From contig VBCY01000007.1 of the NCBI GenBank assembly GCA_005882995.1, positions 17,461 to 56,976 of the forward strand: DNA of 39,516 nt, given 5' to 3'. Below, piece by piece: positions 8,155 through 18,346 of this stretch. The DNA is from Betaproteobacteria bacterium (lineage in GTDB: Bacteria > Pseudomonadota > Gammaproteobacteria > Burkholderiales > Casimicrobiaceae). The notes beneath the pieces are model-generated. The model did not search any database, had not been told where the DNA came from, and saw only the letters and a list, made by a program, of their open reading frames with translations. The first letter of the stretch is position 1; every line of letters begins with the position of its first letter. A program made the translations under genes and the position numbers.

Positions 8155-9039
8155 ATGCCCGAGTTGCCCGACGTCGTGGTGTACGTCGAGACGCTGCAAC
8201 GGCGCATCGTCGGTCAAACGCTTGAGCGCATCCGGCTGGTCAATCCATTCGTGTTGCGCAGCGCAGTACCACCCATCGTCGAAGCGCAAGGCAAACGTGT
8301 GCAGGAAGTGCGGCGCTTGGGCAAGCGCATCGTTATCGCACTCGAAGAGGAATTGTTCCTGGTCATCCATCTGATGATCGCGGGGAGGCTGCGCTGGCTC
8401 GACGCCGTGGACAAGCGAGCGCCGCGCATCAGCCTCGCATTGTTTGATTTTCGTCGCGGTACTCTCGCGTTTACCGAAGCGGGAACCAAACGCCGAGCTT
8501 CGCTGCACCTGGTTCGAGGCGACGCGGCGCTGGCTCACTTCGACATGGGCGGACTCGAAGTCGCCAACGCCGATTCCGCCGCATTCCGGAAGCGTCTCGT
8601 ACGCGAGAACCATACGTTGAAGCGCGCCTTGACCGACCCTCGGCTGTTCAGCGGCATCGGCAACGCCTATTCCGACGAGATCCTCCACCGGGCCAAGCTC
8701 TCACCGGTGGCGCTGACGCAAAAGTTGAGTGACGCCGAGAGTGAGAGGTTGTTCACCGCGACGCGTGAAGTGCTCGCCGAGTGGACGGCGCGGCTGCGGG
8801 CCGAGACGGGCGATGGCTTTCCCGATAAAGTCACAGCCTTTCGCCCGCAAATGGCAGTGCACGGTCGCTATGGTGAACCGTGTCCGGTCTGTGGCGCCCC
8901 GGTGCAGCGCATCGTCTACGCGGAAAATGAGACCAATTATTGCGCTCGTTGCCAGACCAACGGCACAATCCTGGCCGATCGCGCGCTATCCCGGTTGCTG
9001 AAGGCGAGCTGGCCTCGTTCGATCGACGAGCTCGGCTAG
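8155..9039 (+). CDS. Fpg/Nei family DNA glycosylase-lyase
   Basis: 294 residues with the N-terminal catalytic MPELPDV (Pro2 as nucleophile, Glu3), Lys57 in RLGKRIVI, Met74 in IHLMIAGR, a helix-two-turn-helix around DPRLFSGIGNAYSDEIL, and a C-terminal zinc finger CPVC...CARC. The family removes oxidised purines and cleaves the abasic strand. Two details differ from E. coli Fpg as aligned by eye: the PRRFG loop that fills the helix is replaced by EAGTKRRASL, and the zinc-finger arginine segment reads ENETNYC. It therefore belongs to an Fpg-like side branch, and its lesion preference may differ. It is the last gene of the TRAP/SDR/ChrA run and ends in a perfect hairpin. Confidence 0.9.
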   Translation: MPELPDVVVYVETLQRRIVGQTLERIRLVNPFVLRSAVPPIVEAQGKRVQEVRRLGKRIVIALEEELFLVIHLMIAGRLRWLDAVDKRAPRISLALFDFRRGTLAFTEAGTKRRASLHLVRGDAALAHFDMGGLEVANADSAAFRKRLVRENHTLKRALTDPRLFSGIGNAYSDEILHRAKLSPVALTQKLSDAESERLFTATREVLAEWTARLRAETGDGFPDKVTAFRPQMAVHGRYGEPCPVCGAPVQRIVYAENETNYCARCQTNGTILADRALSRLLKASWPRSIDELG

Positions 9040-9087
9040 GAGCCTGTCGGGCTTACTGTCGCGTGAGAGCAAGCCCGACAGGCTCCT
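9038..9087. terminator. Perfect 17-bp hairpin at the end of the operon (REP-like or terminator)
   Basis: The arms 9038-9054 and 9071-9087 are exact reverse complements over 17 bases (AGGAGCCTGTCGGGCTT and its complement) around a 16-base loop. The left arm starts inside the TAG stop of the glycosylase gene. There is no T-run after either arm, so it may act as a messenger-end stabiliser or REP-type palindrome rather than a classical Rho-independent terminator. Confidence 0.65.
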
Positions 9088-9166
9088 CGCTGTGGAATAC
9101 GCCCAGCGTCCTGACTGTTGGCCCAAGGCATCCGCGGTACCCCCGCGAGCGCATGGAGCAAAAACG

Positions 9167-9646
9167 ATGAAACGGTGGGCCTTATATCTGGCAATTTGCG
9201 TGGTCGCGGGCGTATCGGGCTTAACGTACGGCGCAGGCGGCGACGGTGGTGGTGGTGGTGGTGGTAGCGGCGATGGCGTCAAGCACGACGCTTCCTATGA
9301 CGCCGGCGTGGCGGCGGTCGAGAAGCAGGACTGGAAGCGCGCCATTGCGTTGTTCCAGAACTCGCTGCGCTGGGATCGATTCAATGCCGACGCTCACAAC
9401 TGGCTGGGCTTTTCTTACCGTAACGCAGGAGACATGAAGCGTGCCTTTGAGGAATACGAAGAAGCGCTGAGGCTCGATCCGCAGCACAAGGGCGCGCACG
9501 AGTATGTCGGCGAAGCCTACGTCATCGCCAACAACATTCCGAAGGCGGAAGAGCATCTTGCCGCGCTGGAAAAGCTTTGCGGCCGCAGCTGCCCCGAGTA
9601 CCACGAGTTGGAGGAGACCATCGAAAAAGCGAAGAAGCGCGGCTGA
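9167..9646 (+). CDS. Secreted TPR-repeat protein with poly-glycine linker
   Basis: 159 residues. The ATG at 9167 is preferred because GGAG lies eight bases before it and because it opens a signal peptide (MKRWALYLAICVVAGVSGLTYG). A Gly-rich linker, GGDG followed by a run of glycines, comes next. Then two to three tetratricopeptide repeats (ASYDAGVAAVEKQDWKRAIA, ADAHNWLGFSYRNAGDMKRA, KGAHEYVGEAYVIANNIPKA) make up the rest, ending with a Cys-x3-Cys and a charged tail. It is probably periplasmic and mediates protein contacts; no enzymatic role is visible. It stands alone between the hairpin at 9038 and an apparently gene-free 266 bases. Confidence 0.85.
   Translation: MKRWALYLAICVVAGVSGLTYGAGGDGGGGGGGSGDGVKHDASYDAGVAAVEKQDWKRAIALFQNSLRWDRFNADAHNWLGFSYRNAGDMKRAFEEYEEALRLDPQHKGAHEYVGEAYVIANNIPKAEEHLAALEKLCGRSCPEYHELEETIEKAKKRG
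9245..9265 (+). repeat. (GGT)7 microsatellite inside the TPR gene
   Basis: Seven uninterrupted GGT triplets code for glycines in the linker just after the signal peptide. Because the unit is a triplet, slippage would only change linker length and would not break the frame. Confidence 0.9.
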
Positions 9647-9912
9647 CCCCGTTTCTTCAGTTCCTTCGCGAGAAGAATTTCATCCGGCCCATTTCGGGCG
9701 CTGAGCTGGCCGCGCTCAAAGCCAGAGTCCGTACCGTCCCTGAAAATGTGAACGTTGGAGACCTCGTCGCAGCCGGCGTCGCCATCGTCGCCAGCCTGCT
9801 GCGACAGCGCCTGTAAGAATTACGCTGTTGCCGGCGTTTCGCCGCTGCGCTTCCCCTGCCCGCGCCAGCCAGCATAGAATATCCCTTTATGGTATTCATC
9901 CACGAGGTGAAC
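9647..9912 (+). other. Intergenic stretch with an open frame lacking a start
   Basis: Between the TPR gene and the next small gene one frame stays open to a TAA ending at 9816 and reads like protein (LREKNFIRPISGAELAALKA, then VGDLVAAGVAIVASLLRQRL). The only ATG in this frame (9577) lies inside the TPR gene, and I see no ribosome-binding site, so I do not call a gene; it could be a remnant. A TAGAAT at 9875-9880 could be the -10 box of the following gene. Confidence 0.3.
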
Positions 9913-10239
9913 ATGAACGCCCGCATCCTGTTTGCCATCGCGCTCGGCGCAACTGCGATGGTGGTCAACGCTCAAGAACCGGCGCCCGTCAATATGCCGA
10001 CGGTGCCGCCGCACAATTGCGTCAAACCTGAATTGCCGGGCGCGAACGCCAACAATGCCCGGATGCGCCAGTTCAACGACAGCTATAAAGCCTATGGCGA
10101 GTGCATCCGCAAGTACATCGAAGGTGCCAAGGCCTTGGCCGACTCCGCGCTGGCCGCCGGCAACAACGCAGTCACCGAATACAACAAGCTGACCGAAGAC
10201 ATCAAGGCGCATAACGAGGCGCTCAACAAGCAGAACTAG
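9913..10239 (+). CDS. Small secreted protein of unknown function
   Basis: 108 residues. The start at 9913 follows a GAGGTG ribosome-binding site and opens a clear signal peptide (MNARILFAIALGATAMVVNAQ). The mature protein has two cysteines (HNCVKP and GECIRK), likely a periplasmic disulfide. A Lys/Ala/Asn-rich helical second half (SYKAYGECIRKYIEGAKALA and beyond) looks like a short coiled coil. I do not recognise the family. It precedes aceK by 76 bases on the same strand, but nothing links the functions. Confidence 0.75.
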   Translation: MNARILFAIALGATAMVVNAQEPAPVNMPTVPPHNCVKPELPGANANNARMRQFNDSYKAYGECIRKYIEGAKALADSALAAGNNAVTEYNKLTEDIKAHNEALNKQN

Positions 10240-10315
10240 GCCCTAATTGTTTGGCTGGGAGGCCGGCGCGACGCGCGGGGACGCTCGAAACCTGCTTGTC
10301 GCAGCGCCGAAGACG

Positions 10316-12091
10316 ATGACGATTACCGCGGGCCCACAGGCAATCGCGCAGGCGACGCTCGACGGCTTCAACCGCCATTACGCGCTGTTCCTCGATTGTG
10401 CGCGCATGGCCAAGCGTCATTTCGAAGCCGGCAACTGGCTCGCGATCGCCCACACTTCGCAGGATCGCATCGACTTCTACGACCGGCGCGTCGCCGAAAC
10501 CGTGTCGCTGCTGGAACGGGATTTCGGATGCGACCAGATCGACGACGCCCGCTGGGAGGAAGTCAAGCGTCACTACATCGTGCTGCTGATCGATCACAAG
10601 CAGCCTGAATGCGCTGAAACCTTCTTCAATTCGGTGTCGTGCAAGATCCTGCATCGCACGTACTTCCACAACCGTTGCCTGTTCGTGCGCCCCGCCATGT
10701 CGACGGAGCACATCGACGCCGATCCTCCCTCGTATCGCTCGTACTACCCGCGTCAACATGGCTTGCGCCACGCGTTGATCGACATCGTGCTCGACTTCCA
10801 GCTCGAACACGGCTTCGCCGACTTTCGACGCGACCTCGCGAACATCCTCGCGGCGTTCCGCAGCCGATTCCCACGGCCGTTCCGGCTCGAAGCCAACCAT
10901 CAGATCCAGGTGCTCTCGAGCCTTTTCTTCCGCAACCGCACCGCATATGTCGTCGGCCGCATCATCAATGGCTTTCAGGTCCTTCCGTTCGTGGTGCCGA
11001 TCAAGCACGACCCGGAGGGCAAGCTCTACGTCGACGCTCTGCTGCTAATCGCGCTGCTGTTCTCGGCCAATCGGGCATATTTTCTGGTCGACATGGAAGT
11101 GCCGTCGGCGTATGTCGCGTTCCTGCGCGCTATCGTTCCGGTGCGTACCGACGCCGAGCTCTACACGATGGTTGGCCTGCAAAAGCAGGGCAAGACGCTC
11201 TTCTTCCGCGATTTCCTGCATCACCTCAAACACTCGACCGACGATTTCATCATCGCTCCCGGCATCAAGGGCCTGGTGATGGCAGTGTTCACGCTGCCGT
11301 CGTTTCCGTACGTGTTCAAAGTGATCTGCGACAGGATCGCGCCGTCGAAGGATACGACGCGCGAAAAGGTCAAGGAAAAATACTTCCTGGTGAAGCACCA
11401 CGATCGCGTGGGGCGCATGGCTGACACGCTCGAATACTCCGACGTCGCATTTCCACGCGAGCGCTTCGCTCCCGAGCTGCTCGCGGAGCTCATGGACCTG
11501 GCGCCGTCGCTGATCGAACAGGACGAGGCTGTGATCATCGTCAAGCATCTCTACATCGAGCGCCGGATGACCCCCCTCAACCTATTTATCGGGACCGCCA
11601 CGCCGGCACAGCGCGAGCGAGCCATGCGCGACTACGGCGACGCATTGAAGCAGCTGGCCGCCGTCAACATCTTCGCCGGCGACCTGCTGTTCAAGAATTT
11701 CGGAGTCACGCGTTACGGCCGCGTCGTCTTTTACGACTACGACGAGATCGAATATCTGACGGCGTGCAACTTCCGCAAGATTCCGCCGGCTCCTCCGGGC
11801 TTTGACGAGATGTCCGAAGACGTGTGGTACCCGGTCTCACCGAACGACGTTTTCCCGGAGGAATTCGCAACGTTTCTGTTGACCGATCCTGGCGTGCGCG
11901 CCGATTTCATCAGCGCACATTCCGATCTGCTGGATGCCGGCTGGTGGCGGGCCCAGCAGCGAAAGCTCGCCACGGGTGAGTTGCCGGAAGTGCTTTCCTA
12001 TCCCGATTCGCTGCGTTTCGGTACTTTCGAAAAAGTCGCAGGAGCGGACGCTGGCCAAGCCGCCATCGCTGCGCGCGGACTTGCGGGTTAG
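10316..12091 (+). CDS. aceK: Isocitrate dehydrogenase kinase/phosphatase AceK
   Basis: 591 residues from the ATG at 10316. An in-frame TTG at 10247 would add 23 residues, but the chosen start puts key residues within one position of E. coli AceK. AceK phosphorylates and dephosphorylates isocitrate dehydrogenase, switching carbon between the Krebs cycle and the glyoxylate bypass. Visible elements are the ATP loop APGIKGLVM (about 314-322), Asp456 and Asn461 in GDLLFKNFG, and Asp474/Asp476 in FYDYDEIEYL, matching E. coli D457, N462, D475 and D477. No isocitrate lyase, malate synthase or icd gene lies nearby, so aceK is detached from the aceBAK layout of enterics. Confidence 0.96.
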   Translation: MTITAGPQAIAQATLDGFNRHYALFLDCARMAKRHFEAGNWLAIAHTSQDRIDFYDRRVAETVSLLERDFGCDQIDDARWEEVKRHYIVLLIDHKQPECAETFFNSVSCKILHRTYFHNRCLFVRPAMSTEHIDADPPSYRSYYPRQHGLRHALIDIVLDFQLEHGFADFRRDLANILAAFRSRFPRPFRLEANHQIQVLSSLFFRNRTAYVVGRIINGFQVLPFVVPIKHDPEGKLYVDALLLIALLFSANRAYFLVDMEVPSAYVAFLRAIVPVRTDAELYTMVGLQKQGKTLFFRDFLHHLKHSTDDFIIAPGIKGLVMAVFTLPSFPYVFKVICDRIAPSKDTTREKVKEKYFLVKHHDRVGRMADTLEYSDVAFPRERFAPELLAELMDLAPSLIEQDEAVIIVKHLYIERRMTPLNLFIGTATPAQRERAMRDYGDALKQLAAVNIFAGDLLFKNFGVTRYGRVVFYDYDEIEYLTACNFRKIPPAPPGFDEMSEDVWYPVSPNDVFPEEFATFLLTDPGVRADFISAHSDLLDAGWWRAQQRKLATGELPEVLSYPDSLRFGTFEKVAGADAGQAAIAARGLAG

Positions 12092-12138
12092 AGCTTGTTG
12101 TTCCCATAGCTGGGTCGACGGATCGTGAGCGCTGCGCG

Positions 12139-12813
12139 CTAGCGTGGCGCCAAGGATTGCGCTTCTTGGATCCGACGAGCGACGTCCTTGGCCTGCGCCG
12201 CAGCCCCGACGTCGCCCTGGCGCGCGGCCTGAGCGTACCAGTCGAGCGCTTTCTTGAGGTTCTGCTCAACGCCGTCGCCGTGCTCGTAGAAGCTGCCAAT
12301 GATGTACTGGGCGGCCGGGTCGCCATTCTCGGCAGCCGATTCATACCATTTCGCGGCAAGCTTCCAATCCTTCGGTGCGCCACGCCCCAGAAAGTATTGA
12401 GTGGCAAGCTCGATCTGCGCCTGTACGTGACCCTGCTGAGCCGCTTTTTCCCACCACGCGGTGGCGGCGGTCAGCGTGCGCGAAACCCCGACCCCGCTCT
12501 CATAGAGCAGCCCGAGGTTGTACTGGGCCTCTGGCATGCCGGCTTCTGCAGCCTTGTTGAGCCATCCCACGCCGCCGTCGAGGTCTTCACCGCCTCCCTC
12601 TCCACGCAGCATCATCATCGCTACGTTGTACTGCGCAAGACGATCGCCATTGCGCGCCGCGCTTTGGTAATAGGCGCGCGCCCCGCCATAGTCACCGCGT
12701 TGATATGCCCTCCAGCCGGCGTCTTCGGCGTGCACCCAGCAAGCAAACAGGAGGCCCGTCATCAACGCTGTCGTGGTCGCGCGCCTGAGAGACGATGGAA
12801 CGCTCAAAGTCAT
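12139..12813 (-). CDS. Sel1-repeat (TPR-like) secreted protein
   Basis: About 224 residues. A GTG at 12816 and an ATG at 12813 are adjacent and either could start it; the ATG is used here. A signal peptide (RRATTTALMTGLLFACWVHAE) is followed by four to five Sel1-like repeats with the pattern A-Q-Y-N-L-G-x-x-Y-x-x-G-x-G-V (for example PEAQYNLGLLYESGVGVS and PAAQYIIGSFYEHGDGVE). Sel1 proteins act as adaptor scaffolds. It is convergent with aceK and divergent from sdaA, hence probably monocistronic. Confidence 0.88.
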   Translation of the reverse strand: MTLSVPSSLRRATTTALMTGLLFACWVHAEDAGWRAYQRGDYGGARAYYQSAARNGDRLAQYNVAMMMLRGEGGGEDLDGGVGWLNKAAEAGMPEAQYNLGLLYESGVGVSRTLTAATAWWEKAAQQGHVQAQIELATQYFLGRGAPKDWKLAAKWYESAAENGDPAAQYIIGSFYEHGDGVEQNLKKALDWYAQAARQGDVGAAAQAKDVARRIQEAQSLAPR

Positions 12814-12881
12814 CACGTGTCGGGGTTACAATGCGACGAGAAGAGTCTAGCACCTGAACGCAACGCGAATCCCATCACGCA

Positions 12882-14196
<1,315 letters not shown>

Positions 14197-14228
14197 GCGG
14201 AGCTCGCGAACACTCTCCGCCTAAGCAG

Positions 14229-14923
<695 letters not shown>

Positions 14924-14927
<4 letters not shown>

Positions 14928-17686
14928 GGGGCCGTCCGAGCGGATGACTCCGACTCGGTCTCCGATTCAACTGTGGGCGGCTCGGCCGCTGGTAACTCGA
15001 AGCGAAACAGGGCACCGCCGCCAGGGCGGTTCATCGCGATGATCGTCCCGCCGTGCGCAACGATGATCGCCTTGCAGATCGCGAGACCGAGCCCCACGCC
15101 GCTTTGCGCCGATTCAGACTTGAGTCGATAAAACTTGTCGAAGAGTCTAGCCTCCTCGCCTGCCGGAATGCCGGGACCTCGGTCGGCGATTTCCACGGCG
15201 ACGCGATTGTCCGTCGCGTCCGCGCTGACGTCGATCGACGTACCGGCTGGTGTGTATTTGGCTGCATTCTCGAGCAGGTTGGCCAGCACTTGCTCGATCA
15301 GGACCGGATCGACATTGATGAGGGGAAGATCGTCGGGCAAGGCGACGTTCACAGGATGACCACTGAGGGGGTCTCCGAGACGCGTCAGCACGCTGCCGAT
15401 GAGCTCTTCGAGCGACGACCACTGGCGCTTGATCTGCGCATTGCCGGATTCGAGACGTGCCATGTCGAGCAGGTTGCTCACCAGCACGCTCATCCGCTGC
15501 GCTTCGTCGTGGATGGTGGCAGCGAGCTCGTGGCGCGCTCCTTCGCTCAACGTGTCCGCACTCTCGGCGAGGCTCGACGAGGCACCGACGAGCACCGCGA
15601 GCGGCGTGCGCAGATCGTGGGAGATCGCGTTGAGCAGCGAATTGCGTAGGCTTTCGGTTTCGGCACGACGCGCGAGGTTTACGCGCTCGGAGGCGAGCTG
15701 GACACGCTCGATCGCCGCGGCGATCTGACCGGCGAAGGTCTCCACGAGGTGGCGCTGCTCGGGGATCATCAGTCGATCCTGCCGCGATGGCAGAACAGCG
15801 AGCACGCCGACGAGCTGGTGCGCAGCGGCGAGCGGCAGGTACAACGCGTCCGCGCCGGGCAGCGTGTGCGTGCCCAGTCCGGCGGCCACACGGTTGGCGT
15901 GCACCCAGCGTGCGACACCCAAGTCCGCGCCGTGAAAGGAGCCATAGATTCCTGGCGCTTTGGGATGAGCAATCGCGCCGGATGCCGTCGGCAACAGCAC
16001 AACCGCCTGCGCTTGGAAAACGGTCGAGACGTGCCGAACGGCGATAGTCGTTACCTCGTCGAGGCTTCCGGCACGTGAAAGCTCGCGGGTCATGGTGTAC
16101 AGCGCCTCGGTGCGTATCTGGCGGTGCTGCGCGACTCGCGCCTGTAGCCGGATGCTGGTCGTGAGGCTGCTGATGAGCAGTCCCACGATCAGCATGACGC
16201 CGAACGTGAACAAGTACTGCGTGTCGGATACGGCGAAGCTGTAATACGGTGGAACGAAAAGAAAATCGAACAGTGCAACCGACAGTACCGACGCCACGAT
16301 GGCGGGCCCGCGTCCCAGGCGATACGCCACCACCAGTACGCCGAGGAGGTAAAGCATCACCAGATTGGTTGCCTCGAAGCGTCCGAACAGGCCCCACGAG
16401 AGAGCGGTTGCAATCAAGCAGACCGCGACCGCCTCAACGTAACCGGGCCAGCGCTGCTTCCGCGATTTAGGCTTGGACTCGTCGATGCCGAGGTACGCCT
16501 TGCTCCGTGAAAGCTGATCGGCAAATCCGGTACGCGAACGCGCCTGATCGATGTCAGCAATGATCTGCAGATCGATGCCGCGCAACCGCTTTGTCAAGGT
16601 ATCGACGACAGAGCCAAAAAGCCAGCGGCGCAGCCCGTGCGTCGACGGCGGGCCGAGCAGCAGCTTGGTCGCATTGTTCTCGCCCGCAAAGTTGATGAGC
16701 TCGTCGGCAACCCGCGGGCCGGAGAGCACGCTCGTCTTGGCGCCCAGCAGCTCGGCGAGCGTCAGGTGAGCCAGGATGCGACTGCGCTGTGCCTGAGGCA
16801 GGCGAAGCAACTGAGGCGTCTCGACATAAACGGCATGCCATGGCGCGTCCAGAGCATCGGCAAGCCGCTTCGCCGCACGCACGTAGTGCTCACCGCGAAG
16901 GCTCGGCCCGATCGCGACGACGATCCGCTCGCCAGCCGCCCAGATCGGAACGATCGCCTTCTCTTCTCGGTATTGACGCATCTGCGCATCGACGCGGTCG
17001 GCCGTCTGCCGCAACGCCAACTCGCGCAGCGCGATCAGGTTTCCCTTTTTGAAGAAGTTGTCGAGCGCACGTTCGATCTGCTGAGGAACGTAAACCTTGC
17101 CTTCGCGCAACCGCTTGAGCAGCTCATCGGCCGAGAGATCAATAAGCTCGACTTCGTCCGCGGTTGCGAAGAATGTATCGGGAAGCGTCTCGCTGACGCG
17201 CACGCCGGTGATCTGGCCGATGACATCGTTCAGGCTTTCGATGTGCTGGACGTTGAGCGTCGTGTAGACGTTGATGCCCGCGCCGAGAAGCTCATCGACG
17301 TCCTGCCAGCGCTTGGGATGACGCGCGCCGGGCGCGTTGGTGTGCGCCAGCTCATCGACGAGAAGGAGTGTCGGTCTTCGTCTGAGCGCTGCGTCGAGAT
17401 CGAATTCGTTGATCGGCGCACCTTGGACATCGAGCATCAGCGGTGGAAGCTGCTCGAGGCCCTCGAGCATTGCAGCGGTTTCGGCGCGGCCGTGCGTCTC
17501 CAGCAACCCGACCACGACGTCGGTGCCGGCGCGACGTAACGCCTGCGTTGCCGCCAGCATCGCAAAAGTCTTGCCGACCCCCGCGGAAGCTCCGAAGAAA
17601 ATCTTCAGACGGCCGCGCTGCTCGCGCATGGCAGCCGCTTTGACCTCGGCGAGCAGTTGGTCCGGGTCGGGACGTTCGCTTTCCAT
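14924..17686 (-). CDS. kdpD: Sensor histidine kinase KdpD
   Basis: 920 residues in the complete KdpD layout. The cytoplasmic KdpD domain has a Walker A-like FFGASAGVGKT near residues 30-40, followed by a universal-stress-protein-like domain (about 255-375). Four short membrane helices of the DUF4118 type lie around 405-500, then a GAF-like region, the dimerisation domain with His690 in AISHDLRTPL, and an ATPase domain (NLLENAAKYTP, DRGPGIP, GVGLGLAICKAI). It senses low potassium or turgor and phosphorylates KdpE. It lies 66 bases downstream of kdpC and overlaps kdpE. No residues appear to be missing. Confidence 0.96.
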
Positions 17687-17752
17687 GGCGCGCCGGTGGT
17701 GTGGCTAGGCTCCCAGGGCGCGTAGTTTAGCGCGTGCTCGAGCGGGGCGCCG

Positions 17753-18331
17753 TCAGCGGATGCCGTCGAGCGCGAGGTTGAGCTCGAGCACATTGACCCG
17801 CGGCTCGCCGAGGAGCCCGAGCGTGCGTCCTTCAGTGTGCTCACCCACCAGAGACATGACGCGGTCAATGGACAGCCCGCGCATGCGGGCGACGCGCGGT
17901 GCCTGGTAGGCCGCGGCTGCGACACTGATATGCGGGTCGAGCCCGCTGCCGGACGCAGTGACGAGGTCGATGGGCACACGAGCCTTGTTGTCCGGGTCGG
18001 CATCACGCAATGCCTTGATGCGATCCTTCACCGCATCGGCCAGGCCGGGATTGCGCGCACCCTGGTTCGAAGCGCCGGAGGAAGCGCCGTTGTACGGCTG
18101 CGGCGACGTGGCCGACGGTCGGCTCCAGAAGTACTTCGGGTCGTCAAATGGCTGGCCGATCAAGCTGGAACCGAGGGTCTTGCCGTTCACGACGATCAGG
18201 CTGCCGTTCGCGGTGCTCGAGAAAGCCACCTGCGCGATTCCAGTCACCACCAGCGGATACACAACACCGGTCAACGCGGTGAGGACCACGAGCATCCGCA
18301 GCGACGGAACGATTTCAGAGAACGCGAACAT
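17753..18331 (-). CDS. kdpC: Potassium-transporting ATPase subunit KdpC
   Basis: 192 residues with one N-terminal membrane helix ([24 protein letters not shown]) and a periplasmic domain carrying the family motifs [30 protein letters not shown] and [12 protein letters not shown]. KdpC stabilises the KdpFABC complex and raises its ATP affinity. It follows kdpB by 15 bases, so it lies in the same message. Confidence 0.95.
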   Translation of the reverse strand: MFAFSEIVPSLRMLVVLTALTGVVYPLVVTGIAQVAFSSTANGSLIVVNGKTLGSSLIGQPFDDPKYFWSRPSATSPQPYNGASSGASNQGARNPGLADAVKDRIKALRDADPDNKARVPIDLVTASGSGLDPHISVAAAAYQAPRVARMRGLSIDRVMSLVGEHTEGRTLGLLGEPRVNVLELNLALDGIR

Positions 18332-18346
18332 CGGTGTTCTCCAGGA

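Noticed and set aside
9577-9816. 79-codon open frame overlapping the end of the TPR gene.
   Set aside because: The ATG is inside another gene without a ribosome-binding site; the downstream part is protein-like but lacks a start.
10247-10315. TTG extension of aceK by 23 codons.
   Set aside because: The ATG at 10316 gives residue numbering within one of E. coli AceK; the extension has no conserved look.
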